Source: Prorocentrum cordatum (lineage: Eukaryota; Sar; Dinophyceae; Prorocentrales; Prorocentraceae). From it: 64,000 bases of DNA. A program made the translations under genes and the position numbers. The notes under the pieces are model-generated. The model made no database searches. It was not told the DNA's origin and saw only the letters and a program-made list of their open reading frames with translations. The stretch spans positions 37,231 through 101,230 of the forward strand of contig CAUYUJ010001437.1 of the NCBI GenBank assembly GCA_963575745.1, read 5' to 3'. Numbering within the stretch: position 1 is the first letter of the stretch; every line of letters starts with the position of its first letter. Positions 60,581-64,000 of this stretch are shown piece after piece.

Positions 60581-61430
60581 TTGTTGTTGCTGAGGAAGTT
60601 TCATGCGTAAGGAAGTGTTGTTGTTGTTGATCCCCCCTCCGGTCAGCACTGTACGTTTCAATTTGGAAGTGCGCCCCTTGGGTCTCGCATCCTGTTTACA
60701 TCAGGGAAAGTGAGGTGTGACCACACTGTGTCTTTCGATTCCGGTTCACAGCAACAGCGGCTCCCGCCTGATACTTCCTTACTTTATTCCAAAATCGCGC
60801 TCTCGCGCGGGGCTTTCCGACAAATCTTGCAGGAATCGCTTTGTCGCGTGCGACTTCCTTGTATTTTTTTCAGACGCCGCGCCCTCGACACTCAGGAATC
60901 ACGCTCTCGCTTTGGCCTTTCTCACGATTTGACTCGGAGTCGTGCTTTCGCTTGAGCTCTCCTCGCGATTCATGCAGTACTCACGGTTGTACCAACACGC
61001 CTTCTCGACTTGGCCGACAGGGCCCGCCTTCCTGACCCGCCCGTTGGGGTCTACCCGCCCGATGGGCCCGTCTGGTTCTGCCGCGTGTTTTCTGCTCCTC
61101 GTCCCCTGCCTGCGAGTCCCGTGCTTTATCCTTCTCCCTCCCCCTTCCGTCCGTCCTCTTTTTATTTGTCTTAAAGTATGCATCAATTACACGCGGCAGG
61201 CGGCAGGTAAGGAAGACCTACCCACGGGGGGGTGATACCCAAAACGAAGAGGGTGGATACCGAGGGTTTGGGAAATACGTGTTGTATGGCACGCGGGCAG
61301 GTCAGAGCGAACACTCTTAACATGATTGGCATTGTGTTAGTTTTTGGTATTGTTGTTGTCGTCGCCGTCGTTGTTGTTGTATGTGCTGCTGCTGCTAGTG
61401 TTGCTATTTGTGTTGCTGCTGTTGCTGAAC
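60581..61430. repeat. Module U5 of the (GTT)-tailed array
   Basis: 5' block from GTTGTTGATCCCCC, short-repeat array (about 60765-60990), CTGACCCGCCCGTTGGGGTC block, pyrimidine tract, 3' block with GTATGGCACGCGGGCAGGTC, then GTT/GCT repeats. Confidence 0.85.
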
Positions 61431-62435
61431 CCTCAGTATTGAAGAGTCAGTTTTGTTGATCCCCCTATCAGGTAACGATTGTGTTTGTTAATTGAAGTGC
61501 TTCCCGTGGGAAAGTCACTCTGCTCAAACTGTGTTGTCGGCCACCATTTTACAACAACAACGGCTCCCGCCTGAGACTTCGTCATGATTGTTTGTCAGGC
61601 CCCCCGCTCTCGCCTGAGACTCCCTCGCATTTACTCAGGAATCGCGCTCCCTCTTGGGACATCCTTATACTTTATTCAGGAATGGCTTTCTAGGCGCTCT
61701 GGAGTCGCGCTCTCGCTGGAGATGTGCTTGCGATCTATTCAAGAATCGCGGTCTTGCGTTGGAATCCCCGCAATGAATTCAAGCGCCGCGCTCAAGACAC
61801 TCAGGCACCCAGGAGTCGCGCTCACACTTAGGACTCCCTCGCAGCTTATTTAGGAATCGGGATCTCGCTGCCCTTCGTGGCCCCTTTGCAGCCCTTTGTG
61901 GCCCCCTGGCTGCCCTTCGTGAGCCCGTTGCAGCCCTTCGTGGCCCCCTCGTTGCCCTTCGTGGCCCCGTTGCAGCCCTTCGTGGCCCCCGTCGCTGTCC
62001 TTCGTGTCCCCGTTGCAGCCCTTCGTGGCCCCCTCCTTTTGTTTCGTGTCCCCGTTGCAGCCCTTCGTGGCCCCCTCGCTGCCCTTCGTGGCCCCGTTGC
62101 AGCCCTTCGTGGCCCCGCTGTCGCTCTCGCTCTCGTTCGCTCTCGTTTTCGCTCGTCGTCGTCGTCGTCGTTGGTCCCCTGTCCGTCCCTCTTGGAGTCG
62201 GGTTGCCGCCGGTCAGCGCTGCCGCTGGCCAGGTCGACGGTCTGCGGCCGCCCCGCCGCTTGCCCGGGCATGGCCTGCAATAACGAGCCCCCCTATAAAG
62301 GGGTACGATCGAAGACGAAGAGGGCGCGTATTGAGGGTTTGGGGTGCACACGTGGAATGACACTCGAGCAGATAAGAGCAAGCAGTCTTAAACTGATTGT
62401 TGTTGTTGCTGCTGGTGTTGTTATGGTTGCTGTAG
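61430..62435. repeat. Module U6 of the (GTT)-tailed array, with a 42-bp tandem repeat inside
   Basis: Short-repeat array at 61565-61860. Then about six copies of a 42-bp unit built from GCCCTTCGTGGCCCCGTTGC and a sister half (61868-62125), which replaces the pyrimidine tract. The 3' block has GATCGAAGACGAAGAGGGCG and ends CTTAAACTGATTG plus GTT repeats. Confidence 0.83.
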
Positions 62436-63085
62436 AATTCTCACTTCCGAAGTATAATTATTGCTGGTCCCCCTTGCCCGGTGCACATGGTATTTTTCAG
62501 TTGAAGTGCCCTTTTTGGGTTTTGCACCTTGTCCTTTTATCAGGGAAAGTCTTAAGCCTCAAACTGCGCCCCCCGCCCCCGAGTTACAATGTTAACAACG
62601 GCTCCCTCCGGATACTTCCTCACAATTAATAAAGAAATCAAGCTCTCGCGCGGGACGTTCTCCCAATGTATACAAGAATCGCGTTTTCGTTTTGGAGTTC
62701 CTCGCCAATTTTTCAGACGCCGCGCCCTCGACACTCAGATATCACGCTCTCGCTGGGGATTTCCCGACGATCTATTTGGGAATCGCGCTATCGTTCGAAC
62801 GTCCTCGCGATTCATGCAGGACGCATGCTTCAACAACCCGCTTGCTCCACCTGGCCGCTTGGGCCCGCCTTCCCGACCCGCCCGTGCGGGTCCACCCGCC
62901 TGATCTGCCCGTCTGGTTCTGCTACGCGTTTTCTGTTCCGAGCCTCCCTCCTGCTATTCTCTCTCGTGTTCCATCTTCCTCCCCTTTGTCTCTTCCTTCC
63001 GTCCGTCCTTTCTTCCCTGCCCAAGGGGATGTACGAAACACACATAGGAGGATCTACATCTATATATATATATATATACACTAGA
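62435..63085. repeat. Module U7 of the array, truncated
   Basis: 5' block, short-repeat array (about 62600-62820), CGACCCGCCCGTGCGGGTCC block and pyrimidine tract. It ends in a TATATATA tract (63060-63077) without the usual 3' block or GTT tail. Confidence 0.78.
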
Positions 63086-63169
63086 ACCATCGCGCGCGCT
63101 TCGCGCGCGCTCAGGTTCCAGCCCAGGCCGGGGGGGCGCTGGACGATCTTGGACGTCGCTATCAAGGAC

Positions 63170-64000
63170 AGGCGCGCGACGGCATCTGAGGAGCTTCTGG
63201 GGTGTTCCGCATGCTTCGTCAACTGGCTGTTGGAGGCATCTCTTGGGTGCTTCTTGGGGGGCGTCTGAGGGTCCCTTGGGGGCATCGGTTCTGCAATCTG
63301 AAGCCGTCATTGGCCGTCTTGGCTGCGTGGAGGCCCGACTTGAGGCCACCTGCGGCCAGATTGAGGCAATCCGGGAGCCTCCCGGGGGCCTCCTGGGAGC
63401 AGTTTTGACGCATCGAGGGCACTCTTGGGCTATTTAAAGACCTCTTGGACGTCTCCTGGGGGCCTTTTGGGCGCGGGAAGCTTTTGGCGTCCTCGTCGGA
63501 CCACTTGAGGGCCTCTTGCGGCCTCCTGTGGGTCTTTTGGGGGGAACGCTCTGCTGTTGGGTCGCGTTCCCCTTCTTGGGCCTCTCTTGGGGCTCTTGGG
63601 GCCCTCTCGGGCCGTCTTGGGCGCCTCAAGCACAGTCTTGGGGCCCTCGCGGGCCGTCTTGGGGCCCTCTTGGAGGCCTCTTCCTCTATATTGGAGCGGT
63701 ATTGGAAGCCTCTTGGGCCGTCTTGGAGCATCGGGATGCCAAAAGGCCGAACAAATTAAAACCCGTCAAAGCCCAATCGTAAAACAATGAGTTGTGCCTC
63801 TTGGGGCCACCTTGGGAGATCTCTTGGAACCTCGTCGGCCCTCTTGTGAGCTTCTTGGGGGCCTCTTGGATCCGATTGGGGGCCTCTTGGGACTTCCCGA
63901 GAACCTCTCGGGGTAGAAAGCTCGGATTCTCGGTTCGTGTTTCCCTTCTTGGGCCTCTCTTGGGCCGTCTTGGGGCCCTCTCGGCCGTCTTGGGCGCCTC
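63170..64000. repeat. Degenerate GGCCTCTTGGGG-type tandem array
   Basis: Short irregular repeats of CTTGGGGGCCTCTTGG to the end of the window. Complement of the GGCCCCAAGAGG family seen at 13725-14300 and 46500-46860. Confidence 0.75.

Overview
This window is nuclear DNA of a dinoflagellate. The deciding evidence is an exact 22-nt dinoflagellate spliced-leader (DinoSL) sequence on the minus strand at 3675-3696, placed at the 5' end of a retrotransposon. GC richness, very abundant GGA/CCT, ATC, GTT and GTA microsatellites, large satellite arrays and divergent non-LTR retrotransposons (LINEs) fit that assignment. The species cannot be named from what is visible. I see no convincing intact host gene. 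Most long open frames are translations of simple repeats or satellites.

Left third (1-16 kb): LINE-A (minus strand, 3' end outside the window) starts at 3696 with the spliced leader. It is followed by a GGA microsatellite, a small element with inverted termini, and unannotated sequence. LINE-B (6007-12888, minus) is full length but decayed. It lies in a GGA microsatellite, is flanked by a 15-bp target-site duplication and starts inside a spliced-leader remnant. Degenerate tandem arrays and a pair of about 125-bp MITE-like elements follow.

Middle (16-39 kb): pyrimidine microsatellites, a complex satellite (17.6-19.75 kb), a five-unit satellite (21.17-21.76 kb), then LINE-C (25894-32622, minus). 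LINE-C is essentially intact: ORF1, one UGA codon, then an in-frame 1791-codon ORF2 with endonuclease, reverse transcriptase, CCHC, RNase H and a C-terminal zinc domain, flanked by an exact 18-bp duplication. LINE-D (about 33.2-36.15 kb, minus) is a decayed element of another clade. Fragments of an unrecognised coding sequence lie at 37.43-38.69 kb.

Right (39-64 kb): mainly repeats. There is a second copy of the small inverted-terminus element, (ATC)n tracts, a 90-bp satellite, and a family of about 103-bp satellites (44.6-48.9 and 51.87-52.27 kb) into which a 5'-truncated LINE-E (plus strand) has inserted. Each satellite block is preceded by the same roughly 95-bp boundary sequence. From 53.7 to 63.1 kb a module of about 0.7-1.2 kb ending in (GTT)n is repeated about seven times and interrupted by 2.7 kb of GTA repeats.

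The most interesting observation concerns how the LINEs appear to express ORF2. LINE-A and LINE-B end ORF1 with CUU-UAA-C and CUU-UGA-U, and ORF2 lies in the +1 frame exactly at that point, like known +1 frameshift sites. LINE-C instead joins ORF1 and ORF2 in one frame across UGA-CGG, followed 16 nt later by an 8-bp GC stem-loop, the layout of known type II stop-codon readthrough signals.
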